Translations under genes and position numbers: made by a program
From: Silanimonas sp.
GTDB lineage: Bacteria > Pseudomonadota > Gammaproteobacteria > Xanthomonadales > Xanthomonadaceae
Assembly: GCF_027531545.1 (NCBI RefSeq)
Contig: NZ_JAPZSC010000001.1
Coordinates: 124,001-188,000, forward strand
Length of the DNA stretch: 64,000 nt
Reading direction: 5' to 3'
Part shown: positions 17,467 to 26,760 of the stretch, piece after piece
Position numbering within the stretch: position 1 is the first letter of the stretch
Layout: the number at the start of each line of letters is the position of its first letter
Notes under the pieces: generated by a model
What the model was told of the DNA's origin: nothing
The model's database searches: none
Seen by the model: only the letters and a program-made list of their open reading frames with translations

Positions 17467-18171
17467 TCAGCGCCCGGGCTCGTCGCCCCAGAGCTGCTTG
17501 TGCAACTGCAGCTGGAAACGCACCGGCAGCCGGTCGGCCACGATCCAGTCGGCCAGATCGCGCGGTGCCAGTTGCTCGAAGCTCGGCGAGAACAGCACCT
17601 CGCAGCGTTCGGCCAGGCCGTGCTCGGAAACCATCGCCTTCGCCCAGTCGTAGTCGGCGCGGCTGCAGAGCACGAACTTCACCTGGTCCTTGGCCTGCAG
17701 CAGCGGCAGGTTCGGCAGCCGGTTGCGCTTCGCCTCGCCGGAATCCGGGGTCTTCAGGTCGAGCACGATGGACACGCGCGGGTCGACCTCCGAGATATCG
17801 AGGGCGCCCGAGGTCTCCAGCGACACCTCGAAACCGGCGTCGCAGAGGGCCTTCAACAGCAGCAGGCAGCGCTTCTGGGCGAGCGGTTCGCCACCGGTCA
17901 CGCAGACATGGCGCACGCCCTGAGCGCGGGCTTCCTCGACGAGGTCCGGGATCGATCGCCACTCGCCGCCGTGAAAGGCGTAGGCGCTGTCGCAATAGGT
18001 GCAGCGCAGCGGGCAGCCCGTCAAGCGGATGAACACCGTCGGCCAGCCGACCGAACGCGATTCGCCCTGCAGGGAAAGAAAGACCTCGGTGATCTTCAGG
18101 CGCTCGGCCTGGACGATCTCGGAGGGCCGCTCGCGATCGCCTGGCTGCTCGCGCAGGCGCGGAGCGGTCAT
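17467..18171 (-). CDS. queE: 7-carboxy-7-deazaguanine synthase QueE
   Basis: Radical-SAM enzyme that contracts the ring of 6-carboxytetrahydropterin to 7-carboxy-7-deazaguanine. 234 residues. The Fe-S cluster motif is GCPLRCTYCDSAYAF (Cx3Cx2C). The SAM-binding GGE motif is VCVTGGEPLAQ. The substrate-recognition start is LSLQGESRSVGWPTVFIRL. Seven bases separate it from cpoB, so it is probably read from the Tol-Pal transcript. Confidence 0.95.
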   Translation of the reverse strand: MTAPRLREQPGDRERPSEIVQAERLKITEVFLSLQGESRSVGWPTVFIRLTGCPLRCTYCDSAYAFHGGEWRSIPDLVEEARAQGVRHVCVTGGEPLAQKRCLLLLKALCDAGFEVSLETSGALDISEVDPRVSIVLDLKTPDSGEAKRNRLPNLPLLQAKDQVKFVLCSRADYDWAKAMVSEHGLAERCEVLFSPSFEQLAPRDLADWIVADRLPVRFQLQLHKQLWGDEPGR

Positions 18172-18178
18172 CGGGGCC

Positions 18179-19033
18179 TCAGCCGGCGTCCAGCGCGAGA
18201 GAGCGCAGACGGCTTTGGGCGAGACGCGCGGCGTCGCTGCCCGGGTAGCGCGCGATCACGTCGCGCAGCGTCGCTTCGCCCAGCGGCGCGCGCCCGAGCT
18301 CGAACTGGCAGTAGCCGAGCTTCAGCAGCGCGTCGGGCGCCTTGGCCGAATCCGGGAAGGCCTGCAGCAGGCTCTCGAAGGCCGTCAGGGCGACGTCGTA
18401 GTTCTGGGTGACGTAATAGCTCTCGCCAAGCCAGTACCAGGCGTTCGGCGCCAGCGTGCCGGCCGGGTAGGTCTCGAGGTAGGCCTGGAAGCGGCGCGAG
18501 GCCTCGGCGTACTCGCCGTCGCGCAGGGCTTGGAAGGCGCTGTCGTACATCGGCCGCTCGCCGGCCGGATCTGCCGGGGCCGGCGCGCCGGTCGCGACAT
18601 CGGCGACCACGCCACGCGGCGCAGCGGGGGCGGCGGTGCCGGGGGCGGCCTCCACCGGGGCGGCAGGGGTCTCGGCGAGCGCGGGAGCAGCGCCGTCAGC
18701 ACCGGTCGGCGTGGCAGCCGTTCCAGCCGCGGGGGCCGAGCCGCCTTCGAGGCGACCCAACCGGGAATCGAGGTCGATGTACTGCTCGCGAGCCGCCTGC
18801 TTGAGCTGGGCGTTCTCGTTCTGCAGTTGTTCGACGAGGCCGCGCAGCGAGGCGATTTCCTGCTGCAGGGCGTTGAGGCGGTTCAGCGCCTCGATGTTGG
18901 CTTGCGCGTTGTTCTGCGACGCCGCCTGGGCCTCGAGGCGCTCGACGCGCTCGGCAAGGCTGGCGCGTTGCGCCGAAACCGAAGCGGCGGCCACGAGGGC
19001 CGCCGCCACGACTGCGAGCTTCAAGGCACGCAA
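18179..19033 (-). CDS. cpoB: Cell division coordinator CpoB (YbgF)
   Basis: Periplasmic TolA partner that coordinates PBP1B activity with Tol-driven outer-membrane constriction. 284 residues. A signal peptide (LKLAVVAAALVAAASVSA) is followed by a coiled coil that trimerises in the family (ASLAERVERLEAQAASQNNAQ). A long Ala/Pro linker comes next, then three TPR units (AFQALRDGEYAEASRRFQAYL, YVTQNYDVALTAFESLL, APDALLKLGYCQFELG). It lies 12 bases downstream of pal. Confidence 0.94.
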   Translation of the reverse strand: MRALKLAVVAAALVAAASVSAQRASLAERVERLEAQAASQNNAQANIEALNRLNALQQEIASLRGLVEQLQNENAQLKQAAREQYIDLDSRLGRLEGGSAPAAGTAATPTGADGAAPALAETPAAPVEAAPGTAAPAAPRGVVADVATGAPAPADPAGERPMYDSAFQALRDGEYAEASRRFQAYLETYPAGTLAPNAWYWLGESYYVTQNYDVALTAFESLLQAFPDSAKAPDALLKLGYCQFELGRAPLGEATLRDVIARYPGSDAARLAQSRLRSLALDAG

Positions 19034-19045
19034 GACCGGCTCCGC

Positions 19046-19552
19046 TTAGCGGGCGGTGTAGACGATCTCGACGCGGCGGTTCTTCGCCCACGCCTCTTCC
19101 GTCGACGCGGTGTCGACCGGACGCTCTTCGCCGTACGAGACGACGGTCAGCTGGCCAGCCGAACCACCGGCCGCCTGCAGGGCGCCCGAGACGGCGTTGC
19201 CACGGCGCTCGCCGAGGCCGAGGTTGTACTCGCGCGAGCCGCGCTCGTCAGCGTTGCCTTCCAGCGTGATGCGCGATTCCGGACGGTCCTGCAGGTACTT
19301 GGCGTGGCACGCCATGATGGCCTGGAACTCCGGCTTGACGGCGTCCTGGTCGAAATCGAAGTACACGGTGCGCTGCTTCAGGCAGGCGTCCGTGTCCAGG
19401 TCTTCCGGGCCGTACTTGCCGTCGTCGACGGCGGCCTGCGTGGTCGGCTGCGCCGGCTGGGCGGCCGGGGCTTCCGGAACGGTCTTCTTGGTGCAGGCGG
19501 CGAGGCCGACGGCGATGGCAGCGACCAGCAGGACGCGGGTGGTGTTGTTCAT
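19046..19552 (-). CDS. pal: Peptidoglycan-associated lipoprotein Pal
   Basis: Outer-membrane lipoprotein that ties the membrane to peptidoglycan through an OmpA-like domain. 168 residues from the ATG at 19552 (MNNTTRVLLVAAIAVGLAAC, with the lipobox Cys at residue 20). The track start adds ten spurious residues; a GAGG lies 5' of the chosen ATG. The OmpA domain contains VYFDFDQDAVKPEF, the meso-DAP binding segment EGNADERGSREYNLGLGERR and SYGEERPVD. It is transcribed after tolB across a 71-base gap. Confidence 0.96.
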   Translation of the reverse strand: MNNTTRVLLVAAIAVGLAACTKKTVPEAPAAQPAQPTTQAAVDDGKYGPEDLDTDACLKQRTVYFDFDQDAVKPEFQAIMACHAKYLQDRPESRITLEGNADERGSREYNLGLGERRGNAVSGALQAAGGSAGQLTVVSYGEERPVDTASTEEAWAKNRRVEIVYTAR

Positions 19553-19623
19553 GGGTGGAACCTCGTTGGCAGTGAGTAGCAAAAAAGTGGAGCGTGAGCG
19601 GGGGTGCGGCAGGCCCGTCCTGT

Positions 19624-20940
19624 TTATCGTTGCCGGTACGGCGACCAGGCGGGCTCCCGGACGTCACCGTCGGTCAAAACCAAACGCTGCCGGACACGCG
19701 CATCGGCCGACACCGCATACAGCACGCCCCGGCCGCCCTCTTTCGTGGCGTACAGAAGCATGCTGGCGTTGGGCGCGAAGCTGGGAGACTCGTCCAGGTT
19801 GCCCGGCGACAGGGTCTGCCAACGGGGCTGGGCGAGGCTGCGGTCCAGTACCGCAATACGATAAACGTTCCTGTTTCCCTGCGCCATAGCGAATTTTTTA
19901 CCATCGAAGGACACCGACGCCTTGGCGTTGTAGTCCCCCTCGAAGGTCAGGCGGGTCGGCTCCCCCCCGTTAGCGGGCACTTGGTAGAGCTGGGGGCGGC
20001 CGGCACGGTCGGACGTGAAGACCAGGCTCTGGCCGTCCGGGGTCCAGACGGCCTCGGTATCGATCGAGAAATGGCGGGTGATCTGGGTCAGGGCCTTGGT
20101 GGCCAGATCCATCACGTAGATCTCGGGGTTGCCGGTCCGCGACAGGGTCAGGGCCAGCTTGGTGCCGTCCGGGCTGAAGCTGGGGGCGCCGTTGATGCCC
20201 CGGAAGCTCGCCACCACCTCGCGGGCGCCGGTGGTCAGCTCCTGGATATAGATGGTCGAGTTGCCGCGCTCGAAGCTCACGTAGGCGAGGCGGCGGCCGT
20301 CGGGGGCCCAGGCCGGCGACATCAGCGGCTCGCGCGAGCGGACGACCGTCTGCGGGTTGAAACCGTCGGCATCGGCGACCATCAGGGCGTACTGCTGGTT
20401 CGGGTGGCGGCCCGAGGCGGTCACGTAGGCGATGCGGGTCCAGAAGGCGCCGCGGACGCCGAGGATCTTCTCGTACACCTGGTCGGCGATCTGGTGGGCG
20501 ATGTCGCGCATGCCGCGCACCCGGCCGCTCATGGCCAAGCCCAGCAGGCGCTCCTGCTTGGCCACGTCGTACAGCTCGTACTCGACGCGGTAGCCGCCGT
20601 CCGGGGCGTCCAGCACGCGGCCGACGACGATGAAGTCCTGCTTCAGCACGCGCCAGGTCGGGAACTGGATCTCGCTGCCGCGGATCGGCTTCTCGATGAT
20701 GTTGGCGTCCGGCAGGGTGCGGAACTGGCCCGAGCGGTTGAGGTCGGCGGCGATGACCGCGGCGACGTCGGTGTCCGGGGCCACGTTCGTGCCCAGGTAG
20801 GGCATCGGCACGACGGTGATCGGCAGGGCCGCGGCGTTGCCGCCGACGATGTCGATTTCCAGCGTCTGCGCGCGCGACGCGAAGGGCAGCGTCAGCAGGG
20901 CGAAGGCGAGCAGGACGAGGGAAGCAAGGGTTCGCGTCAT
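19624..20940 (-). CDS. tolB: Tol-Pal system protein TolB
   Basis: Periplasmic beta-propeller that binds Pal and TolA. 438 residues. The signal peptide is TLASLVLLAFALLTLPFASRA. An N-terminal alpha/beta domain (ITVVPMPYLGTNVAPDTDVA) is followed by a six-bladed propeller of WD40-like PD40 repeats (SPAWAPDGRRLAYVSFERG, APSFSPDGTKLALTLSRTGN, VSFDGKKFAMAQGNRNVYR). Mature TolB starts just after the signal; here the segment is QTLEIDIVGGNAAALP. A 92-base gap separates it from tolA. Confidence 0.96.
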   Translation of the reverse strand: MTRTLASLVLLAFALLTLPFASRAQTLEIDIVGGNAAALPITVVPMPYLGTNVAPDTDVAAVIAADLNRSGQFRTLPDANIIEKPIRGSEIQFPTWRVLKQDFIVVGRVLDAPDGGYRVEYELYDVAKQERLLGLAMSGRVRGMRDIAHQIADQVYEKILGVRGAFWTRIAYVTASGRHPNQQYALMVADADGFNPQTVVRSREPLMSPAWAPDGRRLAYVSFERGNSTIYIQELTTGAREVVASFRGINGAPSFSPDGTKLALTLSRTGNPEIYVMDLATKALTQITRHFSIDTEAVWTPDGQSLVFTSDRAGRPQLYQVPANGGEPTRLTFEGDYNAKASVSFDGKKFAMAQGNRNVYRIAVLDRSLAQPRWQTLSPGNLDESPSFAPNASMLLYATKEGGRGVLYAVSADARVRQRLVLTDGDVREPAWSPYRQR

Positions 20941-21032
20941 GGCTGGGGTTCCAAAAGCCGTCGGGCGGCGCGCGCGGAGTGTACGGGGTCGGGGAAAGAG
21001 ATAGCCGCTGGTGGCTGAACGCCGGTGCAGCC

Positions 21033-21989
21033 TCAGTCCGCCGGCTGGAAGTTGAGGCCGAGGCGACGCTCGAACACGTCCTCGAAACCGGCGTAGGGCA
21101 GCGGCGAGGCGGCGAACACGGCGCGCTCGAGCGAATCACGGCCCAGCGCGTCGTAGGGGCAGGTCGGATCGACGTCGGCGCTGATCACCTCGCCGCCAGG
21201 AATCTGGACGATGACGATGCGGCAGCGCTGCCCGGCGGGGATGGTCTCGGGGCGGCGCCAGTTGCGCTCGACGGCGTTCTGGATCGCCAGCACGTAGGCG
21301 GCCCGCAAGCTGGTATCCACGCCGTTGTTGCCAGCCATCGGCGTCGGCGTGGCGTCCGTGGGCGAGGCGGCGGGCAGCGGCGACGGCGGCTGGCGGGCCG
21401 CGAGGTCCTGCAACTGCTGGTCGCGCTGCTCTTCCATGCGGGTCTGGTTGGCGGCTTGCTCGCGCTGGGTGCGCAGGGCGGCCAAGCGCTTCAGGCGCTC
21501 GAGCTGCTGCGCCGAGAGGCGCTGCCGCTCCTCGGGCGTGGTCTGCGGCGGGCGCTCGGTCAGGTCGACCTGCTCTTCGCGACGGCGCTCTTCCTGTTCG
21601 CGCGGGGCCGGCGGCTCGGGCGACACGGCGTCGCGGGAGGCGCGGTCCTGGTCGCGGGTGTCGGGCACGGCCTGCGGCGTCTGCGGCGTGGGCTGCGGTT
21701 CGACCACGGCGTCCTGCGGGGCGGGCTCGGGCTCCGGCTGCGGCGGCGGGGCGGCCTCTTCTTCGACCGGCTCCGGTGCGGCCGGCGGCGGCGTGGCGGC
21801 GCTCGGGCGCTCGCGGTCGCGCACCGGCGCGGCCTGCACCAGTTCGACTTCGATCGGCGGGCCGGCGACGGACAGCACCTCGGGTGCCGGGGTCCACAGC
21901 CATGCGACGAACATCAGGACGACGACGAGCAGGTGCAGGCCGACCGCCAGGCCGACCGCAATGCCCGTGTCTTCGGGACGCTCGCGCAT
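21033..21989 (-). CDS. tolA: Tol-Pal system protein TolA
   Basis: Inner-membrane protein that spans the periplasm to reach TolB and Pal. 318 residues. There is one N-terminal helix (GIAVGLAVGLHLLVVVLMFVAW). The central Pro/Glu/Gln/Arg-rich region includes a predicted long helix (EERQRLSAQQLERLKRLAAL). The C-terminal domain contains LRAAYVLAIQNAVERNWRRP and CRIVIVQIPGGEV. Its ATG overlaps the tolR stop as TGATG. Confidence 0.93.
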   Translation of the reverse strand: MRERPEDTGIAVGLAVGLHLLVVVLMFVAWLWTPAPEVLSVAGPPIEVELVQAAPVRDRERPSAATPPPAAPEPVEEEAAPPPQPEPEPAPQDAVVEPQPTPQTPQAVPDTRDQDRASRDAVSPEPPAPREQEERRREEQVDLTERPPQTTPEERQRLSAQQLERLKRLAALRTQREQAANQTRMEEQRDQQLQDLAARQPPSPLPAASPTDATPTPMAGNNGVDTSLRAAYVLAIQNAVERNWRRPETIPAGQRCRIVIVQIPGGEVISADVDPTCPYDALGRDSLERAVFAASPLPYAGFEDVFERRLGLNFQPAD

Positions 21990-22426
21990 CAGCGCTCCGT
22001 GGCCCGCGGCTCGCTCATCAGCGCGGCCTTGGAGACACCGGCGCCCTGCAGCAGCTCCATGGCCTCCATCACCGTCTGGTACTGGAGCTCACGATGCGCG
22101 GCAACGAAGACCGGCGTCTGCGGGTTTTGCGCGACGAAGGCGCGGATGCGGTTGCCGAGCTCCTCGCGCGACATCGGCGTGTCGGCGCCGTCGCCGAGCT
22201 TCAGCGAATAGCTGCCGTCGCGGGCGATCGAGACGACCACCGGGTCCTGCGCCTGTTCGACCGGCCGGGCATTCGACTGCGGCAGGTTGACCTCGACGCC
22301 CAGGTTCATCACCGAGGCGGTGATCATGAAGATGACGAGCAGCACGAGCATCACGTCGATGTACGGAACGACGTTGATCTCTGCCTTGAGCTTGCGCTTC
22401 TTGTGGCGGTTGCTGAACGCGGCCAT
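21989..22426 (-). CDS. tolR: Tol-Pal system protein TolR (ExbD family)
   Basis: Component of the TolQR proton-driven motor. 145 residues. One membrane helix carries the essential aspartate (EINVVPYIDVMLVLLVIFMI). The periplasmic domain includes LPQSNARPV and DTPMSREELGNRIRAFV. It begins 33 bases after the tolQ stop. Confidence 0.96.
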   Translation of the reverse strand: MAAFSNRHKKRKLKAEINVVPYIDVMLVLLVIFMITASVMNLGVEVNLPQSNARPVEQAQDPVVVSIARDGSYSLKLGDGADTPMSREELGNRIRAFVAQNPQTPVFVAAHRELQYQTVMEAMELLQGAGVSKAALMSEPRATER

Positions 22427-22459
22427 GGGCCCTCCAACGGATGAGGCGGGGGCTTGGGG

Positions 22460-23239
22460 TCAGGGCTCGTCGCTGCCGCCCTGGCGGGCGAGGATCGAGC
22501 TGAAGTCTTCGGCGAAGGCCTCGTAGCGCACGGTCAGGCGCTCGACGCGCGAGGCGTAGCGGTTGTAGGCCCACACGGCCGGGATGGCGGCGAACAGGCC
22601 GATCGCGGTGGCGATCAGCGCTTCGGAGATGTGCGGCGCGACCTGCGCCATCGTCGCCTGCTTGACGTTACCCAGCTCGTGGAAGGCGATCATGATTCCC
22701 CACACGGTGCCGACGAGGCCGACGTACGGCGAGGTGGAGCCGATGTTCGCCAGCAGCTCGAGGTTGCGCTCGAGCTCGCCGGTCTCGCGGGCCAGCGTGG
22801 CGCGCATGGCGCGCTGGGCGCCCTCAAGCTGGGCGCGCGCGTCCATGCCCTTCTTCTGGCGCAGACGGGTGAATTCGCGGAAGCCCGCCTCGAAGATGGC
22901 TTCCAGCCCCTCGACCACGCGGTTGCGGTCGGTGGCCGCGCGGTACAGCTGGTTGAGGTCGGCGCCCGACCAGAAGCGATTCTCGAACTCGTTGGCTTCG
23001 GCGTCGGCGCGCTTGTAGACGCGCTGCTTGCGGAAAATGATCACCCAACTCAGCACCGAGGCGGCGACGAGCAGCAGCAGCACGAGCTGCACTGGCACGC
23101 TCGCCTTGAGGATCAGCGTGAAGTAGTTGATGCCCCCCGACACGGCGGCTTCGGTCGCGACTTCCGCGGCGGCCGCGGCGGCCTCCGGAGCAAGCGGCGT
23201 GGCAGCGGTGGCAGCAGCGAGGAAAACGGTCGTCAGCAT
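22460..23239 (-). CDS. tolQ: Tol-Pal system protein TolQ (ExbB/MotA family)
   Basis: Proton-channel subunit of the Tol motor. 259 residues with three membrane segments: VQLVLLLLVAASVLSWVIIF, the helix near LVGTVWGIMIAFHELG, and EALIATAIGLFAAIPAVWAY. The GxxxTxxGI-like pattern around SPYVGLVGTVWGIM is the family hallmark. The N-terminus has an unusual Ala-rich stretch before helix one. Its start overlaps the ybgC end by 7 bases, indicating one transcript. Confidence 0.95.
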   Translation of the reverse strand: MLTTVFLAAATAATPLAPEAAAAAAEVATEAAVSGGINYFTLILKASVPVQLVLLLLVAASVLSWVIIFRKQRVYKRADAEANEFENRFWSGADLNQLYRAATDRNRVVEGLEAIFEAGFREFTRLRQKKGMDARAQLEGAQRAMRATLARETGELERNLELLANIGSTSPYVGLVGTVWGIMIAFHELGNVKQATMAQVAPHISEALIATAIGLFAAIPAVWAYNRYASRVERLTVRYEAFAEDFSSILARQGGSDEP

Positions 23240-23661
23240 GGGGCACCAGGGTTCGGCATCAGGTCGGCCAGCAGGCCGGCGGGGATTCGGATGGGGCGGA
23301 AATCGGCGGCACGCAGGCAGGCGACTTCGACCTCGGCGGTGAGCAAAGGGCGCTCGCCAAGCAGCACCGACTGCCGGCAGCGCAGGCTCGCCCCTTTCGC
23401 CTCGACCGGGGTGACGGTCACGGTGAGCAGGTCATCGAGCCGCGCCGGGCCGAGGAAATCGAGCCGCATCGCGCGCACCACCAGCAGCAGGCCGTTCTCG
23501 CCACGCAGCGTGGTCTGGTCGTACCCGGCGGCGCGCAACCATTCGGTGCGCGCCCGCTCGAGAAACCGGACGTAGCTGGCGTGGTAGACGACCCCACCGG
23601 CGTCGGTATCTTCCCAATAGACCCTTAAGGTCAGGCTGAACGCGGACCGATCAGCCGGCAT
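23233..23661 (-). CDS. ybgC: Tol-Pal-associated acyl-CoA thioesterase YbgC
   Basis: Hot-dog-fold thioesterase, 142 residues from the ATG at 23661 ([20 protein letters not shown]). The active-site segment is [20 protein letters not shown], as in E. coli YbgC, with the catalytic aspartate. It begins inside the end of ruvB (11-base overlap) and overlaps tolQ, which links the recombination genes to the Tol-Pal run. The family hydrolyses short or medium acyl-CoA or acyl-ACP. Confidence 0.93.
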   Translation of the reverse strand: MPADRSAFSLTLRVYWEDTDAGGVVYHASYVRFLERARTEWLRAAGYDQTTLRGENGLLLVVRAMRLDFLGPARLDDLLTVTVTPVEAKGASLRCRQSVLLGERPLLTAEVEVACLRAADFRPIRIPAGLLADLMPNPGAPC

Positions 23662-24688
23662 CGGCGTCGAACAGATCGGGCGTGGCGGCACCACGCGGCG
23701 GCTTCAGGCCCAGCCAGGTCCAGGCCTTCGGGGCGAGCATGCGGCCGCGGGCCGTGCGGACCAGGAAGCCCTGCTGGATCAGGAAGGGCTCGACGACGTC
23801 CTCGAGGGTGCCACGCTCTTCCGACAGCGCGGCGGCCAGCGATTCGACGCCCACCGGGCCGCCGGCGAAGCTCTCGGCGATCGTCTGCAGCAGGCGGCGG
23901 TCGAGGTCGTCGAAGCCTTCCGGGTCGACCTTCAGCATCTTCATCGCCGCATCGGCGATGGGCTTGGTGATCACGCCCTCGCCCTTCACCTGCGCGTAGT
24001 CGCGCACGCGGCGCAGCAGGCGGTTGGCGATCCGCGGCGTGCCGCGCGAGCGCTTGGCGATCTCGGCTGCGCCCTCCGCATCACACGCGATCCCGAGGAT
24101 CTGCGCGGAGCGCCGCGCGATGCGGGTGAGCTCTTCAGCCGTGTAGAACTCGAGGCGCTGCACGATGCCGAAGCGGTCGCGCAGCGGCGCGGTGAGCAGG
24201 CCGGCGCGGGTGGTGGCGCCGATCAGGGTGAAGGGCGGCAGGTCGAGCTTGATCGAACGGGCCGCGGGGCCTTCGCCGATCATGATGTCGATCTGGTAGT
24301 CCTCCATCGCCGGATAAAGCACTTCCTCGACCATCGGCGACAGGCGGTGGATCTCGTCGACGAACAGCACATCGTGCGGCTGCAGGTTGGTGAGCAGGGC
24401 CGCGAGGTCGCCGGCCTTCTCGATCACCGGGCCCGAGGTCTGGCGGAGGTTCACGCCCAACTCGTTGGCGATGACGTGCGAGAGCGTGGTCTTGCCGAGG
24501 CCCGGCGGCCCGAAGATCAGCACGTGGTCAAGCGCCTCGCCGCGCTGCTTGGCCGCCTGGATGTAGATCTGCATCTGCTCGCGGACGGCTTCCTGGCCGA
24601 GGTACTCGGCGAGCGACTTCGGGCGGATGCTGGCTTCGAGGGCTTCATCCTCGGCGGTGGCGCCGGGCGAGATGGTGCGGGTACTCAT
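23651..24688 (-). CDS. ruvB: Holliday junction branch migration helicase RuvB
   Basis: AAA+ motor of the RuvAB complex, 345 residues from the ATG at 24688 ([20 protein letters not shown]). Walker A is [15 protein letters not shown]. Walker B/sensor segments are [20 protein letters not shown] and [20 protein letters not shown]. The C-terminal winged helix reads [20 protein letters not shown]. The track start at 24847 runs into the divergent binding-protein gene. In relatives ruvB directly follows ruvA; here one reverse-oriented gene sits between them. Confidence 0.97.
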   Translation of the reverse strand: MSTRTISPGATAEDEALEASIRPKSLAEYLGQEAVREQMQIYIQAAKQRGEALDHVLIFGPPGLGKTTLSHVIANELGVNLRQTSGPVIEKAGDLAALLTNLQPHDVLFVDEIHRLSPMVEEVLYPAMEDYQIDIMIGEGPAARSIKLDLPPFTLIGATTRAGLLTAPLRDRFGIVQRLEFYTAEELTRIARRSAQILGIACDAEGAAEIAKRSRGTPRIANRLLRRVRDYAQVKGEGVITKPIADAAMKMLKVDPEGFDDLDRRLLQTIAESFAGGPVGVESLAAALSEERGTLEDVVEPFLIQQGFLVRTARGRMLAPKAWTWLGLKPPRGAATPDLFDADAG

Positions 24689-24753
24689 GGGCGTATATTC
24701 GCACGGCGCGCGAGACCACCCGGGCTCGGCACCCCCAACGCAGGGAGGCAGGC
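24689..24753. promoter_or_regulatory. Divergent promoter region, ruvB / binding-protein gene
   Basis: Only 65 bases separate the two divergent starts, so the promoter for ruvB and everything downstream must lie here or inside the forward gene. GGAGGCAGGC just before the forward ATG is a good ribosome-binding site. No clear -35/-10 pair was found. Confidence 0.4.
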
Positions 24754-25581
24754 ATGGTCCGTCGCAGCGTCCGGAGGTGGGGAGCGGTCTTCGCGATCGC
24801 CGCCCTCGCCGCTTGGCCCGTGCCCGGTGCGGACGCCGATGCCGCACCCGCCGCGACGCCCACCGTCGAGTTGCGCGTGGGCGTGCCCCACCTGCCGCCG
24901 TGGGCCTTCCACGACGCGGACTGCCACCTCACGGGCATCGCAGTGGAGAACCTGCGCCGACTGGCGGAGCACGCCGGACGGCGCTTCGTCGCCGTGCCGC
25001 TCCCCCTCGATGCCGGCGCGGACGCGCGCAAGGCGGGCGACGTCGCCCTCTTCCTCGGTGATCCGAAATTGAGCACCGGGCTCGAAGACACGCTCGAGCT
25101 GCCTTTCGGTCACACGATCGACCGGATCGCCGTCTACCAGGGCCCCTGGGCGACCGCTTCGACGGTCCCGCACTCCACGCTGAAGGTGGGCGCCCGCACG
25201 GTGCGCCTTGCCGAATCGCTCGGCTTCGCCGAGTCCCAGATCGTGGCAGGCAGCGTGGACGGCGCCCTGGCCGACGACTTCGCCGCGGGGCGCCTCGACG
25301 TTCTGGTCGGCGGCCGCGAAGTGGTCTACGTGGCCCTGATGCGCCGCGGTTGGGGGGCACGCACCCTGCGTTCCCACACGCGGCGCCTCGGCAGCTACGA
25401 GCTCCATTACCGCCTCACGCCGGACGCCGAGCCGATGCACGGCAACGCCCTGCGCCGGGCGCTGGCGGGCTTCGACTGGCCGCTGCGCGACCGTCAACTG
25501 CGGCAACGCTTCCTGAGCCCCGACGTGGCGCGCGAGCCGATGCTCACGCCGGACTGCCAGCGGCAGGGCCGGGCGAACTGA
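24754..25581 (+). CDS. Periplasmic solute-binding protein, family-3-like
   Basis: 275 residues with a signal peptide ([20 protein letters not shown]). The first strand and loop of a type-II binding protein are clear ([20 protein letters not shown], then [20 protein letters not shown]), as is the hinge-return segment [20 protein letters not shown]. No permease or ATPase gene accompanies it, so it may be an orphan sensor or binding protein rather than a transporter part. It lies between ruvB and ruvA on the opposite strand, ending 4 bases before ruvA. A damaged gene of similar type lies at 16304-16545. Confidence 0.75.
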   Translation: MVRRSVRRWGAVFAIAALAAWPVPGADADAAPAATPTVELRVGVPHLPPWAFHDADCHLTGIAVENLRRLAEHAGRRFVAVPLPLDAGADARKAGDVALFLGDPKLSTGLEDTLELPFGHTIDRIAVYQGPWATASTVPHSTLKVGARTVRLAESLGFAESQIVAGSVDGALADDFAAGRLDVLVGGREVVYVALMRRGWGARTLRSHTRRLGSYELHYRLTPDAEPMHGNALRRALAGFDWPLRDRQLRQRFLSPDVAREPMLTPDCQRQGRAN

Positions 25582-25585
25582 CGGC

Positions 25586-26182
25586 TCAGGTTCTCAGCGA
25601 GGCCTTCAGCGCCTTGCGGATGACCGCTTCGGCCGTGTCGCCGGCCTCGAACGCGTCCTTGGCCATCTTCGCGGCCTCGGCCGGCTTGTAGCCGAGCTGC
25701 TGGAGCGCGATGACGGCCTCGGACTGCGGGTCGGCCGGGATCGGCTGGCCCTTGGCGATCGGGCCACCCACGCCGCCCAGCTCCGCCGCGCGATCCCTCA
25801 ATTCCACGACGATGCGCTCCGCGGTCTTCTTGCCGATGCCCGGGATGCGGGTGAGCGCAGTGACGTCGCTGGTGGAGACGAGCCGCGCGAAATCATCGAC
25901 GCTGACGCCGGAGAGAATGGCCAGCGCGATCTTCGCGCCGATGCCGGTCACCTTCTGCACGTCGCGGAACAGCCGGCGCTCGCGCTCGGTGAGGAAGCCG
26001 TACAGCGCGACGCTGTCTTCCTTCACCGCGTAGTGCGTGAACAGCGTGACCTCGCGGCCGAGCTCGGGCAGGTCGTAGAAAGTCGACATCGGCGCGTCGA
26101 GCTCATAGCCGACGCCGCCCACTTCGACCATCAGCGCGGGCGGGGCTTTCTGGATGAGGGTGCCGCGGAGGCGTCCGATCAT
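25586..26182 (-). CDS. ruvA: Holliday junction branch migration protein RuvA
   Basis: Junction-binding subunit, 198 residues. The N-terminal OB domain is [20 protein letters not shown]. Two helix-hairpin-helix motifs follow ([13 protein letters not shown] and [18 protein letters not shown]). A C-terminal UBA-like domain III contacts RuvB ([20 protein letters not shown]). The length and domain order are normal. It follows ruvC by 40 bases. Confidence 0.96.
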   Translation of the reverse strand: MIGRLRGTLIQKAPPALMVEVGGVGYELDAPMSTFYDLPELGREVTLFTHYAVKEDSVALYGFLTERERRLFRDVQKVTGIGAKIALAILSGVSVDDFARLVSTSDVTALTRIPGIGKKTAERIVVELRDRAAELGGVGGPIAKGQPIPADPQSEAVIALQQLGYKPAEAAKMAKDAFEAGDTAEAVIRKALKASLRT

Positions 26183-26222
26183 TCGTGGATCGCTCTGGAA
26201 GGGTGCGGGCAGTCTGCCCGAG

Positions 26223-26750
26223 TCAGCGTCGCCGCAGCGCCGCCACGCCGACCCCGGCGCGCGCTGCGGTGGCGGACATGTGGGCGTGCGTGAGCGCCAC
26301 GGCCAGCGCGTCGGCGGCGTCGGCGAACAAGCGCTCGCCCTGCAGGTTCAGCAGGATCTTGACCATGTGCTGCACCTGGTCCTTGTCGGCGGCGCCCTTC
26401 CCCACCAGCGACTGCTTGATGACGCGCGGCGCGTACTCGGCCAGCGGCAGGCCGCGGCGCACCACGGTGGCGATGGCCGCCCCGCGGGCGTGGCCCAGCT
26501 TCAGCGCCGAGGTGGCGCTCTTGTCCATGAACACGGTTTCGATGGCCACCTGCTGCGGCTGCCACTGGTCGATGATCGCGTCGATGCCTTCCGCGAGGCG
26601 CCCGAGGCGCTCGGGGAAGTTGTCGGTGTCGATCAGCAGGTTCAGCACTTCGCAGTGCACGAACGTGTAATGGCCATAAGCGTCGACGTCGATGACCCCG
26701 AGGCCCGTGCGGCGGGAGCCGGGGTCGATGCCGAGCAGGCGGGTCGTCAC
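26223..26750 (-). CDS. ruvC: Crossover junction endodeoxyribonuclease RuvC
   Basis: Holliday-junction resolvase, 175 residues. The four acidic residues are in [15 protein letters not shown] (first Asp), [20 protein letters not shown] (Glu) and [17 protein letters not shown] (last two Asp). The RNase-H-fold order is complete. It starts 10 bases after the yebC stop and precedes ruvA. Confidence 0.96.
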   Translation of the reverse strand: MTTRLLGIDPGSRRTGLGVIDVDAYGHYTFVHCEVLNLLIDTDNFPERLGRLAEGIDAIIDQWQPQQVAIETVFMDKSATSALKLGHARGAAIATVVRRGLPLAEYAPRVIKQSLVGKGAADKDQVQHMVKILLNLQGERLFADAADALAVALTHAHMSATAARAGVGVAALRRR

Positions 26751-26760
26751 GCGCGCCTCG

